The translations under genes were made by a program, and so were the position numbers. A DNA stretch of 64,000 nt from Phylloscopus collybita (Eukaryota; Chordata; Aves; Passeriformes; Phylloscopidae). The DNA lies in the NCBI GenBank assembly GCA_027886175.1, contig JAJNNQ010000024.1, forward strand, positions 5,502,001 through 5,566,000, in the 5' to 3' direction. The number at the start of each line of letters is the position of its first letter. The first letter of the stretch is position 1. Of this stretch, positions 1 through 12,548 are shown in pieces. The notes under the pieces are model-generated. The model was given only the letters and a program-made list of their open reading frames with translations, was not told the DNA's origin and searched no databases.

Positions 1-3000
1 TCTTGACCTTAGGGATGGAGTTGGTGTTTGGAGTGAGGCTTTTAACGCCTTCAAGACTATTGGCTCAGGTCCTTGCTGCATGTTAGTCCTCCTTTTGTGT
101 GCAGAAGGACTCCTTCCTAGGGTCTCTTCCTGGTTGGGCTTTGTGTTTTTCCCGTCAGTATCCCTCTTCATGCTCCCTCCACCTTCCCCAACCCTGTCTT
201 CAGACAACTCAGGGGATGCTATGAGCTCCAGCCACCTCATGAGCTCTCCATCATTTTTCTTCCCTCTCTCCCCCTTGCCTTCATCTCCAGGTTAATCATC
301 TCCATTTATCTTGATTATGCTGCCTTGTAATACATGTTTTACTGCTTGCAAGTTCAAGTTGGTGATGTTCATCATTTTAGCTTGCTTCCCTAGGAAACAG
401 TGTTGAATGGATGTGGTCCCTGGAGTAACATGCTTCTTCACAGCCCTGCACATGCATATCTGTGTGTGAGACAGAGAGGGGAAGAGAAATCCTTGATAAC
501 AACTTCAGGTTCAGCTATGTGTCACAGCTCAGGGTGGCAGGCAGCTCAGTTAAACCATGCTCTTGGCAGCCTGTTGTTTTCTTTACTGGAGCAGTAACCC
601 TCAAGTGATGCCTTAACAGAACAAGTTGTCCGGGTCTCCATGGTTTTTACCTCTCGCTGTCTCCCAGCTGCTCGGCAAATGACTGCAAAATAAATCTTAG
701 CTGTCAGTTCAATGAGCCCTGCATAGTGTTTGAGGCTTTGTGGCTCACAAGTGAGGATGGAAGAGAAGAGGAGCTCCTCAGAGCTCTCCCAGCACCATGG
801 CTGCACCCCCTCTGTGTTTTTTTACCGTGTCCCAGGCAGTCTCTGGGAGTGGGTGGTTGGTGTTCTTCATGAATGAAATATTGGCAGTCAGACCAGGGGC
901 TGCTCTGCTTCTCCCTGGTTTTGCAGAGGGCTGGCTGTATTGTGTCACTCCTGGGTCTTTGGCTGGATGACCTCCAGAGAGGGTCCAGGATGAAGACACC
1001 TGGGAGACACCTTCCCCAGACACTTCTGAGTTAATGTCCTAGAGCCCTGCCAGTCAAACCTGTGCTGATGAAATGGGTGCTGTTTTTCAGATAAATATCC
1101 AAGGCTTTTCCAAGAAGGCTCATTCAGGACCCCCAAAAGATTGAACAGCTGAGAGCACTGTCTGTCTACTTCTGTTCCACTGCAGTCACCTTAATGTGAG
1201 ATACTTTCAGGTTGCTGTTTGGTGTCTCAGTCCTAGCTTTCCCTTTGCCATGAGCCGTGGGTGTCTGCCTTGCCCCATATACTTGGGGTGACCTATCTCC
1301 ACTACCAGTCCACTAAGGGACACTGGAGGTCTTTTGGCAAATGGAGCCAGCATGTGTTTCTTGAGTGTAAGTTAATGTGGGGATTCTAGTTCCCTCTCAA
1401 ACCCCTGCTCCCTGTTTGAGTGACCTTTTTATTTGACAGGTTCCAGGTGCAGACATGGAAATCAGTATACGTCAGCCTTTGAAGTGTGTTGAGGAGAGAA
1501 AGGTAAATTAGTGGTGACTCCTTGCTTTGTGAAAGCCCACATGCCTAAGGAATAGGGTGCTGGAGCTTCTCCTGGTGTGTTGGTTTACCATTTCAGTGCT
1601 CAGGTGGCCTCTCCTTGGCACTCCTGCAGTGGGGTGGTGTTTCTAGATGTCATCTATGCTGAGTCGTAGTTGCAGAGGTGGCAGTGCTGGTTTTGAATTG
1701 CATGTGTTAATGTGGTTACAAAGTCATTTAATGTATTGCTATCTTGTGGCAATCAGGTAATGCTGAGGGAATGCCAGCAGTTTGAAACATCCAGTCCTTT
1801 CCTACCTCGAGAAGAAATGAGCAGTATTTTGAGAAATGAAACATGTAGGGGCTGAAGGAGGGAGCAAGAAAGGCAGGCAGTGGCAGCATTAACCCAACTC
1901 TGAGTACAAGGTCTGCACAAGGGATGACACAAGTCTCCTTTGAGGCATCTGAGCCAGATTTGGCCTTTGACAGTGATGTTCCTGATCCCTTGGGCATGAA
2001 GTTGTTCTAAAGACTGGCAATGTGAGGAAATTTCCTGTAAAAGGTGCTGGCTGTATGTGTGAGAGGTTATAGAGAATTTAGGTATCCTGTAAGTTCACCA
2101 GCACATCCAAAGCTCCCTTTCCTGGCCTGCTCCTTAGTGTCATGCAAACCTGCACACCTTGGGTTGAAAGCTCATGTGTGCTTAGCAGGGACAGAGACCT
2201 GTGCTGCTTTAGGGCCACTGCTGAGTTTTAACTTCTGTAGTTTGGGGCAGAAATCCAGGCTGGTGTGGGGGGCTGTTAGACATGACTGGGGATCAGACTG
2301 GCTAAATAGCCTCTGGCTATTTTATTTCCCTACAATGCAGTGCTCTCCTTTTTACTTCCATCACTCAAGATTCCTGTTGTTTCTTTCTTGGTGAGCTCAT
2401 GTTGCAGCAGAAGGGGAAGAATAATAAAAGTACATCTCACTTCACACCAGCTGCTCCCCTGAAACCAAAGCTGGCCTGTGCCCCAAGTGCAGGAGTGGAG
2501 GTTTCTTTTGTGCTTGGGGCTCCCCTTCTGCTGCAGTATCTGGGCTGCCTCTGAAAACCTGGGTCTTTCATCCCAGGCCATCATCTCTTCCACCTGAGGG
2601 TTCACCACCATTTTCCCATCTAGAGACATTGCTTTGCCCTCTTTGCCTTGCCCCTTTCCAGGTGGAGAAGAACATCCAGCATGCAAGGCTTAGTGGGCTG
2701 GTATAGCAGAGATCCATCAGGATTAGCTGGAGAGGATATGTGTGGTGACTCCCTGGCACCTGGTGTTCTCTTGGGTTTTAGAGTACCTTTTAGGGGAAGC
2801 AGGTGGTTCCTTTTGAATCCAAGTGACCCTGGAAGCGTTTGGATCGAGGCTGAGCTCTCAGTGCTCACACTGAGATGCCAGCTGACCTCACTGTTCCCTG
2901 CCCCCTTCCTCACGCAGCATGGAGGAGAAACAGGGTCCTGCCTGAGGGAGGAGGGTGGTAGATAGGCTAAGACAGGTCAAGGGGAAGACCCAAGGCTGTC

Positions 3001-3670
3001 AGGCAGGCTCTGTTTCCATCTCCTCCTTGGATCTTGCTTCTCCCTGCCAGGTGTCCAGGGATGGAGCACTGAGACAGCAGGTGCTGTCTGGGAGCAGTGC
3101 GTGTCCGTGTGGTCTGCAGGACTCAGACAAGGGCAGCAGACAGTGCACGGCGGGGGCTGTGCTGCAATCTGGGCAGGCTTGGGTGTCTGCAGAGTGCTCT
3201 CTCTTTTGGCAAGGAGGCTTGGAGCAGATTTGTGCTGGTCTATTAAATTGCCATTGTCATTGTGTGTGTTACTGCACTTATCATTCCCCTGCAGCACAAA
3301 TGAGGGGGCGATTCGGCAGAGTCCTGGGGCCTGAGTGCAGAGAGTGTGTCTGGCAACAGCAGAATAAGAAAGCAGGGCTTCCACATAGCACCCCCACCCT
3401 CAGAGCAGCTTCTCACCCCTTCCACACTCCTGCATCTCCCCATGCAGCTCCCCACCCCTCCATCCTTGCGTTGTCCCTTGTCCTGTTCCTTCGTGACTCA
3501 TTCTGGATCGGGTGCTCAGGGAGAAGCTGCAATCGCCTTAGAAATCTGTCCTCTTGCTGCTGGGTTTTTGACAGTAATGAGCATGGGAGGAGGGATGGCA
3601 GGGGATGATAACTGAGCAGATGCCAGGGGTGCTGAGCTCCTCGCTGCTTTTTTGCAAACCAGTCTACAGA

Positions 3671-3735
3671 TTGATTGACCTAGGAGCCGTCGAGCAAACG
3701 AAGGCAGTCATGCTCTTCATTAGAGAATTAATTAG
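3671..3735. promoter_or_regulatory. Candidate homeodomain/PBX-type enhancer cluster
   Basis: Within 65 bp there are TTGATTGAC (PBX/HOX-like), TTCATTAG and AATTAATTAG (homeodomain core sites), set in sequence with no repeat character. Such clusters are common in conserved developmental enhancers, but the motifs are short and occur by chance. No conservation test was possible. Confidence 0.25.
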
Positions 3736-6700
3736 CTGCTAGAGGCTCTCCAAGGGCCACTTCTAAAAGTTTGGTTTTTTAGGAGCTGTCAAGTTGAAAC
3801 CATCGTGAAGGGGGAGGGTGGAGGCTCATCAAGCTGGCCTTGGAGGAGCTGGAGGTGGCTTCTTCCTGAACCTTACTTTGGGAGTGGGGCAAGCCAGAGC
3901 TGTGCTCTCCCTGAAGCCCTGCATTCAGGTGGGTGCAGAGCCCTCTGCTACTTTTCTGCTCTCCACAAGAAACCAGAGAGTGGCTGTGCTGGGCTAGCAA
4001 TGGCCAGAGAAACCTAATGAGTGGAGAATGAAGGATTCTTACCTCTTTGTCCAAGCCCATCCATGGCAGCAGCAGAGAGACTGTTCAGTCTCATGCTCCT
4101 CCTTCTCTCTGAAGGCTCACTGAGCAGCCAAACAGTGGATGGTTGTGACTGTGCAGACTGAGGATACTGGGAAGATGAGGAGGGCACGAGGCAGAGGAGA
4201 ACTGGACAAGGAGGCTGCTTTATAGTACACTTAATGTTGGGAGAGGAGGACTGATTTCCAGATAATTAATTACTAAGACTTTTGTTGAGTATAGTGAGAA
4301 GCTTTCCTTAACTCAGATGTTACTGTTAATGCCTTTATTCCATCTCATCTTAGTAATTCTTAGTAATTTCAGTGTTTAAGGAATCCTCTCATGGATGGAT
4401 GTGAAAGATGCTTATTCTACTACAGGTGGCCAGTGGGATACTGACCAGACTCCTGAGTGGAGGCTCAAACAAGTGTTTTCAAAGGCCACAAAGTCTCTAC
4501 TTTAACCTGATGCTCCATGCTTCTGGCAGCATCCAGCAATAAAGTTAAGCAAGGAAAGTTAATGAGCTGGAAACTTCCTTACAGAAGTGAAGTCTGGAAA
4601 CTGCAGTTTGCTGCTTGCTTGATCCCAGAGTGGTTTTGCTCTGCAGAACAGCATTGCTTCCCTGCTTTACAGCTGCCCACTCCATCTGGCAAATGGTTGT
4701 ACTCGTGCTAAAATGAAGAAGGAGTTTGAGAAGAGCTCAGAGGAGAGGAGCCTGTTCCTCAGCAGCAGTGGCTGTGGCACTGACCAGTCTCCTCTTCCTT
4801 GTGTGCTCCTTTCCCTTCGCTGCCAGTGGGGCAAGACCTGCTGTTCTTCCTCAGAGCTGCTGCTCCTTCCTTCCAGCACACTGAACACATGAAAAGAAGG
4901 GGCTCAGTGTCTGATGACCCAGAGCTGTCCCCTTGCATAGACCTGCATTAGTGACCCAGCTGGAGCCCTTTTTCTTCTGCAGATAGCAGAGGGTTGATTC
5001 TCCTGCCTTGTACCCCAGGTAGTCTCCTATTCCTGCCCATTTGCTCTGGGGAGCTCTGCCACACTTGCCAGGTCCTCTGGGACAGAGTCCCCACTTAGAC
5101 TTGCTGTCACCTCCTTGGCACAATTATTTATCCCAGGCCAACACCCCAGGGTGCTTTTTCTCCACGCTTAGCCATCAGTCCCTCCTCCAAACATCCCTGT
5201 CCTCCTGGGTGTAAGCAGCAGGGGAGGGAGCTCATGATGGATGTGATGCTGCATTCCTGATGCTGTATTGGGGATGGTGACAGTGGCCTTGTGGGGTCAG
5301 AGCTGTGATTCACCTCTCCCTGCATTTGATTTTCCTTCTGGGAGCAGCGCTGCTTGGCTCCTCTACGGGTTTGCCTGTGAGAGCCTTCTGTAAGAGCCAG
5401 GTGTGTTGAGCTGATTGCAGTCAGTTATGTTCAAGGTTTCTCTTGGGACTCCAGCCTGGAAAATGCCCCCAGGGGCATGACCTGAGAAGCTGAACATAAA
5501 TTGGATGAAGCATCTTGGATGCATTTCACAAAGGTGAAGAGTGTGGGAATGTGTTCTTGCACCCAGTGGGACCTTGGCCTGACTCAGCCTGCTCTGTGTG
5601 TGCCCACTGGCCGTAGTGCAGGCAGTCTTTCTTTTCAGCCCCCCAACAAGAGTGGTAATGCCAGGAGACCTGGGCCATATCCAGGATATGCTGCTCTCTT
5701 CAAATTAGCTCTCTCCATGGCTACTTTTTAGGTCCAATTTTTTCACTTCCATTTCAAAGTACTCTCTGCTTTCTCTCTTTGATATCTCCTGAGCAGTTCT
5801 CCACTCCTGTTTGCAGTGTGGATGTACAAAACCATGGTGTCAGCCTGTTTGCAGTCTGTGCACATGCACCTTCTTTGATGTTGTCTTGAACAACTTCTCT
5901 CTCTCCACACACTTTAGCTTCTCATCGATTCCCTGTTTGCTCTCCTTGGACTAAAATACTCTGTAGTGAGCAGTACTTAGAGCAGTCCAGCTCTAAAGCT
6001 TTGTACCTCCTCCTGTCCTTGAAGATTTCAAAAGCAGAGTCAGCAGGGGCAGCCCTTGAGGGAGAAGGAGACTGGTGATGAGCAGCTTTGCAGCCAGGTG
6101 TTGACCACTCTTCTCCTGTCCCAGTCTCTGCATGGAGCCCCAGCTCTCCATGAGGCGAGTGGCCTTGGGGCCAGCAGGCTCAGTGCTGCAGCAGCACAAT
6201 ATTTCTCTTGCTGCATTCTCAGCCCTCCAGTCAGAGCAGTGCCCAGCCCAGGGGTCCCTCCCTGTATGCCCAAGCAGCACCTTTGGCAATCCATCCCTGT
6301 GCATGGGACCTGCACCATTTTTCTGTGTTCTGTGTCCTGAGGAATGCTTCTCCTGGCATGAGAAACTGCATGCTCTGATATTGGTCAAAGACTGAATTCC
6401 TGGGTTCACTCAACCTGAGATCTTCTTCCTTACAGCAAAAAGGTTCCAAACATGCTGAACCTGTGGCTCAGGGTCTTTTAACATGTGTATGTATACATGA
6501 AAGTTTTCTCTCAAGGCCATCTTACTTTCTTAAATAGGCATTTGGGATGCTGCAAAAGAAAACTACTATAGGCTTCCTTGTCCCAATTAACAGAGAAGGA
6601 GGGAGTGCAGATGATGGTGGATCTGTAGCCCCTTATGCTGAATACGTCCTCACTCCTTTAAGAAGTGCAAGAATACAGTTCCTTAAGAAATGACAGATGG

Positions 6701-6782
6701 CTCATTTCCCTTGGCTGTTCTTCCAGCAGTAGTTGTACTCACTAGTTATGGAAGCAGCATCATCTCTGAGTGTACAGTTTTG

Positions 6783-6869
6783 GGGAAACAGTATCTTCGG
6801 CTGCAATTAAACGTTGCCATTCCCAGGACTTGGTAATAGTGGCTCCCAGGTGGGAAGCGAACTCCTGCA
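6783..6869. repeat. Copy A of an intronic 86-bp near-identical duplication
   Basis: This block recurs at 10018-10103 in the same orientation. The two copies differ by four transitions and one single-base gap. The shared core includes CTGCAATTAAACGTTGCC and GGTAATAGTGGCTCCCAGG. Outside the block the flanks do not align convincingly, so this is a short, sharply bounded duplication about 3.2 kb apart. It does not look like a CR1 fragment. Confidence 0.9.
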
Positions 6870-8738
6870 GGTGGAGCTGATCTGGCACTTTGCTGCACAG
6901 AAGGAGGTGATCCTCCTCATCCCCAGTGTGAACTGCTGCCTGCATGGTCCTGGCCCAGGTCCTGCTGTGCACCAGCTCAGTTTAGTACACCTGCAGAAAG
7001 CTAGCCCAGTGGAAAGGAGCAATTAAAGGCAAGTGGAGTGAGCTAGTGCTTGGATGGGTTCCCCCTTCTCAGGGGACTTCTCTTTGCATGGAGAGCAGCA
7101 CCTGGCACTGGCAGAGGGCTGGCATGGGCAGTATCCAAAAGATCTCTCAATCCTGCCTGAGGTCTGTCTGGAGAGCTTGCTCTCTGGATGGCAAGAAAAT
7201 GACATTTCACAGCACCCTAGGCAGCTCATCTCTGTCTGCCCAGCAGGCAGGTTTTCAGCAGGAGCTGCCAAAAATGCCCAAGTCAGACACCGTGTGCTGG
7301 ACTTGGTGTTCTGAGCGTGCAACTGTGCAACACTGTCAAGTTCTTTTGTGAGGGAAAAGATATCTCAGGAAATCCAGCCTCCAGCACGGCATGGGAGTTG
7401 GTGTGTGGTGCTGCTCTGTGTGTTACACCTTGCTCTTCGGGTGCATTTAATTACTTTTTTTTCCTAATTGACGGAGCACTCCTTTGTTTGAACTCCTTCT
7501 GATGAGGAGTTGATTAAATATCTTGGTATGTTATTTTTTTTTTTCTTTCTTTATCCTCTGTGGCTGTAGCTTGGTACTGAATTTATCTTCCAGTGATCCT
7601 ATCTCCATATTTTAATTTACAAGTGATCAGTGAGCCGTATATTGTTTTCTGACAGCAGGCACAACTCATGCTGGGAATCTTTTATTCCTTCCTCTCTCTC
7701 TTGCAGAACTTTTATGTGCATTTCAGGGTTTTGCAGGAAGGTTTCTGGTTTTAGGTTTGTGAGGCATTTTGCTTAGGGGTATATTTGTTTCTTGCTGCTC
7801 TTTACAGTGACATGGTTTCTGTTTCTTGGGGAAAGAGTTGTTTTTTCCAGGCCAGTGGCACATCCCAGCTGGTGGTCTCTGCCTTAGCTGGGCCTGGGAG
7901 GCTGTGAGCTTCCCAGCTTTTTCCATCCTTGCCTTTTCTGTATGGCAGATGTATGGCTTTTGGGCTTTAGGGAAGCTTTCTGGGTCACACATGCATTCCT
8001 GCCCGAGGCCCCACTTGGTTACCTGCTATTCTGTTAGCTGCTCCACAGGCTCCGGCAGGGCTGGTAGTCCCAGGCTGTTCCCTAGCCAAGCAGATGCCCT
8101 TGTCACTGCCTGCAGTCTTCACACGCAGAGATGGACTTGACCCCAGTGTTTGGTGCAGTCTGACTGTGCTGCTTTTGGGGAGGGGCAGGGCATGGGGCAC
8201 TTGTAGGTACTTTGGGATGATCAAACTTCTTGGGGCTGGAGCTGGTGAGGGTGCAGATGAGCAAGCAGGTCCACCATAGAGTTTGAAGAGAGGTGCCTGT
8301 TCTGCTTCACCACAGCACCCTCTGGCACCATTTTGAGAGCATCAAACTCCACTCCCCAGGCTGCAGTAGCACAATGTCCTTCTGTCCTGTGCCTGTGCTT
8401 GGAGCTGAGTGCTGGGCAGGGCTGTTGGACGGGTGATGGTCAGCATGGACGTGCACAGCTACTTAAATATCCAGCTGGTCTTAACTGCAGCAGCAGCAAG
8501 AGGCTGAGGACTGTCTGGGCTGCCTGCTGGGCCGTGGACTTTGCAGCAACTTGCAGAAGGTGTTGAAATGCAGGTCACTTGGTGGTGTTCAGAGTCACAG
8601 CCTCAGCACTTTTGTCCGGCCACATGGGAGGGGGCTGAAGCTGAGCCTTCCTCAGGAAAGGGTTAATGCTGTCTTACCTTCCCACAGAGCTGCTCTCCCA
8701 GTAATTCAATCATGTCAGCCTGTTTGCAGGCAATAATT

Positions 8739-8876
8739 CATTGTTATAGGAACACTACAGTAAAGTGACAAGTTAATAATGGCAGTAATAATGGCAGGCA
8801 AAGTCTAATGCTATTTCCCTTTCTGCTGCTCCTGTTGCACCAGCAGCCTCCCATGTTGGCTAATGCAATTTGCAAC
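8739..8876. promoter_or_regulatory. Candidate SOX/POU-type cluster
   Basis: CATTGTT (8739-8745, SOX-like) precedes an AT-rich stretch ending in TAATGCAATTTGCAAC (8861-8876), whose TGCAATTTGCA core is nearly palindromic and resembles POU or C/EBP sites. The stretch is non-repetitive and contains no exon. Function is inferred only from motif content. Confidence 0.25.
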
Positions 8877-10017
8877 CTCACTAATCCAGTTTCAGGAGGA
8901 ATTGTGTTCAGTTAAAAGAGAATAGCTTTAGTAGTCGGGAGCTGTGCTGCCATGTTCCTGCCTTCTCTGGGGAGGTTACCCCGGTGCTGGAAGCCTTTGT
9001 CTTTACTTTGCTGTGATTTCTGTGCTGTGGTTAAGCTTAATGAGCACAGTCCTCCTAGGAGCATCTCGTTTTCTTCCCTTCTGCAAATGCCTTTCTTCTG
9101 ATGCCTCCTCTCCAAAAGGGCTTGCACATCTTTCCCTTTTAAACGGTGGTTTGCTTTCAACTAACCTAATAAACGTGAGTCACCCAGCTCTGGCCATGCT
9201 GAATCAGTAGGCTGGCGTGTACTCACTTGACTCCATTCAGTCATTAAAGCAGGAGTCCTTGCAGTGTCTGGGGAGGTGGAGGAGGCTCCTCAGCCCTGCT
9301 TTGGGGAAGGGAGAAGAGCTGGCAGAGGTCTGAATGTTAGTACATGTCTAAGCCTGTGGCAGTAAGCTGCACACTGGTCTCTTGAATCCCAGGCAAACAT
9401 CCTCAGGGAGGAATTCAGGCACCGAGCGCTTTTCAGGCCCTAGTGAGGGAAATTCTGAAGCACCTCTGGGTTGTGACCACAGGCTGAGGGAATGGCTGAG
9501 TTTGTGCCAAAGGCCTGGCCGGTGCTTGTCAGGGTTGTACGCTGAACATGCTGGGGAGAGAGGGGTTCCTTGTAGGAAGTCACTGTGGGGCTGTGCTGCT
9601 GGAAAAGAATAACCCACTGTACGTGTTAAACCAGGGCTGGGCTCAGGTTGGGCTGGCCTCGTTTCTGCTCCCCCTGCATACACACCTCAGCACAGTGAAA
9701 TCTCGGTGGAGGCTTTTAAAAGTAGGACATTCCCCCAGAAAACTTTTTGCAACATTTCATCAGTTCTTTGGAAGCAAAAGTGTTCTCTGGAGGAGCTCTC
9801 CCCAGCGAGCAGCAGCCTCCAAAGTGGGACACCGCCTCCCTGCTGTGGTGACAGGGCTTTCTGGGGACTCTCTGGGATGGTGGTGGCCATGCTCCTGCCC
9901 ACCCTTCTGTGCCACAGCTGCTGGTTCATGCAGAGCTGGCTCCTTCCCCAGCGCATGGCCCCCTCCTCCTCCTTTGCTGCGGGGGCAACATTCTGGGGTT
10001 TTGTGTGGGGCTGTTTC

Positions 10018-10103
10018 AGGGAACGGTATCTTCAGCTGCAATTAAACGTTGCCATTCCCAGGACCTGGTAATAGTGGCTCCCAGGTGGGAAGTGAACTCC
10101 TGC
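10018..10103. repeat. Copy B of the intronic 86-bp duplication
   Basis: Second copy of the block at 6783-6869, same orientation, about 95% identical by eye. The left flank (TTTTGTGTGGGGCTGTTTC) shows only faint similarity to the left flank of copy A, and the right flank diverges after CTCCTGC. It lies inside the inferred long IGSF3 intron. Confidence 0.9.
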
Positions 10104-12510
10104 TGTTGAGCTTTCTTGCTGCCTGCAAGGCAAAATGATCTAAGGTGTTTGAGACGGAACATCTTCTTATCACAGCATTTTTAGGTACAGGTTGCAAAGT
10201 GCTTTGCTAAAGGTAAGTGTTGTAACCTCAGCTTGATGATTAGGAAACAGAGGGGAGGGAGCCAAGAGGCAGCAAGTCAGCAGAAAAACCATGAATCACA
10301 TCACTGTCTCAGTCCTCCTCCTTTGATGACTGCTCTCCCTTCCCCCAAATATTTGTATAACTGTGCTTACCACATGCTCAGCTTGAGGAGACTGATTGCC
10401 TGCTTGATGGTGTGGAGAAAACCCCTATTACATACCAGGCTGTGTCGTAGCCTGCTGTGGTCGTCTGACCTGAGCTCCCAGCCAGAGGTGCAAGCTTTGA
10501 GGACCAGAAGCTGCCACAGGCATCTTGAGATAATGATAAAAAAAACCAAAAAAAACCTAAGAGGGTTCTAACCATGACTTGTTGCCAGTGTAAATTGAAA
10601 GCCTTAATAGCGTCTGTAGGGCCAATTACAGTACATTAAGGTACAATATCCTCTTTACTGGCGCTCTCCAGGGAGCCAGGAGACATTGTGGCAAAGGATT
10701 ATGGTTTGCAGATGATATGCACGATGACTTCACCTAGACACAGGCACCTGTTCCTCTCACAGAGCAGCTGTTCGAGGCTGTTAAGAGAGCATCAGCCTCC
10801 TGACAGCGCAGCAGACAATGCCGGGTAACCGTGTCTGCTCACACCGCTGTGCCTGCCACCTCTGCTGCCTGACACGGAGCTGGAGCAGCCCTGCCCTGCC
10901 TCCCTGAAACCCCAGCCCCTGGGGCACACCAGATCAGCTCAGCATTTGAAGGCCAAGCCCTTTCCTGGCTCTCTGCCCGGGCAAATCCTCAAGCCAGGAA
11001 AGGGAGTTTCCCCCTTGTCAGTAGGGCGAGGTTTCGCTGGCGCGGTGCCTGGGGTGTCAGACTTCTTGCAACCTCACTCGTGCACCAGCAGCTACAACCA
11101 TTTCTGTGTCATGGCAGCATCTCTAAACATGACCTGGCAAGCTGCACGTGGCACGGAGAGACTCAGTTTGCACTGGAACAGGCTTACCACCAGAATGGGA
11201 AGAGATGGATGGACTCCCTGCCGTTGTATTTACCATTCCCATTATCCTGGACCACCAATTTCAATATTATCTGTTTTCCCCTTTTTAAACAGTGTTTCCC
11301 AAATGCAAAATGAGCTTTGTGGATTTGTTTGCGTATCTGTGAGCAGTGGCTGATGTTCAGCCCCACGGGAGAGCAGAAGTGTGTTACCCCACAAAACTTC
11401 CCATGGCTTAACCAGGATTTCTCCCCTTCATGGACAAGCAAGCCAGCCTGAGGGTGAAGCTGACCCATGGTAACCTGTGTGCCACAGCATTTCCAACTTA
11501 GCAGTTGTAAGCCTGTGGTCCATAAAAGCCTTGAATCACTACTATAGGATCTGCAAAAGGTAATGAAGAAGAGATGGGTGCCTGTATGCTATGCAGGAGC
11601 CAGCAGCAGGACGTGGAAGCATTTGGCATTCACAGACTTGGAAAAGACTGAGAATGTCCTCTCTAATTTTGTGGGAGGGAAACAGAACCTGCACTTGCAT
11701 CCTCTGCAGCGTGCCTCCCTTAGGAAAATAATTCATGTTTGATGAAAAGTGCATTGGCAGGGATGTCATTACAAATCACTGATACCTCTAATCTAGAGGA
11801 AACTTCGTGCCCAGTGTTAGGAACCTCTGCAAGATTGCAGTCTGGCAAAGGGAAGACCTGTGATTCCCTGCCAGGGCTTGCTGCTCCAACTGGTAGCAGC
11901 TGTAGAAGCGCTACCTCATCAATATCTCGGGGACTCAGCACAAATGTGGGCAAATTCCTGCCTGCTGGCTGCAGTGGCTGCCAGGGATGGCTTGGAAGGA
12001 TGGGGGTGTGTGTGTGAAATTTATCATCTCGTTTTTGCCGGATTTAATAAGATTGCTTCCCCATTACTCTCAAAAAGATTTCTTCCCAAAGGTTGCTTGG
12101 GAGCAGGGGAAGCTGCTGTGAGAGGCCATCTAAGAGTCCTTGGATGAACTGAGGAGTCCATGCTGTTCGTACACAGTGACAATTACTGTGATTATGGTCT
12201 GGGAACAAGCCCTCAGTGCGTCAGTGGAATACATCTGACATGTACAAGGTGCAGGTCTGTTGCCCCAAACACTAAGATTAAAATTACTCCATGGTGTCAG
12301 CCATCCTGATTTTCATCTCCTGGAGGTGCTGCAAAGTGGGAAGAATGTGGGAAGAGCACTGAGAGGGGTGCTTGCCTCTCAGCAGCTCTGGTCTGTGTGT
12401 ACCCTGGCTTTGTCTGTGTGTGTGTGTGTTGATACTGAGCAACCCACCACAGGCAGCGTGTGTATATACTGCATTTTAATAGATATAGGGCCACTGACTT
12501 AACATACACA

Positions 12511-12548
12511 GTTGCTATAGTAACAAAGGTTTCCGTAGTAACGGTTGC
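12511..12548. promoter_or_regulatory. Tandem RFX X-box-like palindromes
   Basis: GTTGCTATAGTAAC (12511-12524) and GTTTCCGTAGTAAC (12529-12542) both resemble the RFX consensus GTTGCCATGGCAAC, an inverted repeat with a 2-nt centre. A further inverted half-site pair, GTAACGGTTGC, overlaps the second palindrome at 12538-12548. RFX binding is inferred from sequence only. Confidence 0.45.

Noticed and set aside
2955..3608. 217-codon open frame with several cysteines
   Set aside because: No domain, no splice context and composition like surrounding intron; the cysteines are not in an Ig or zinc-finger pattern.
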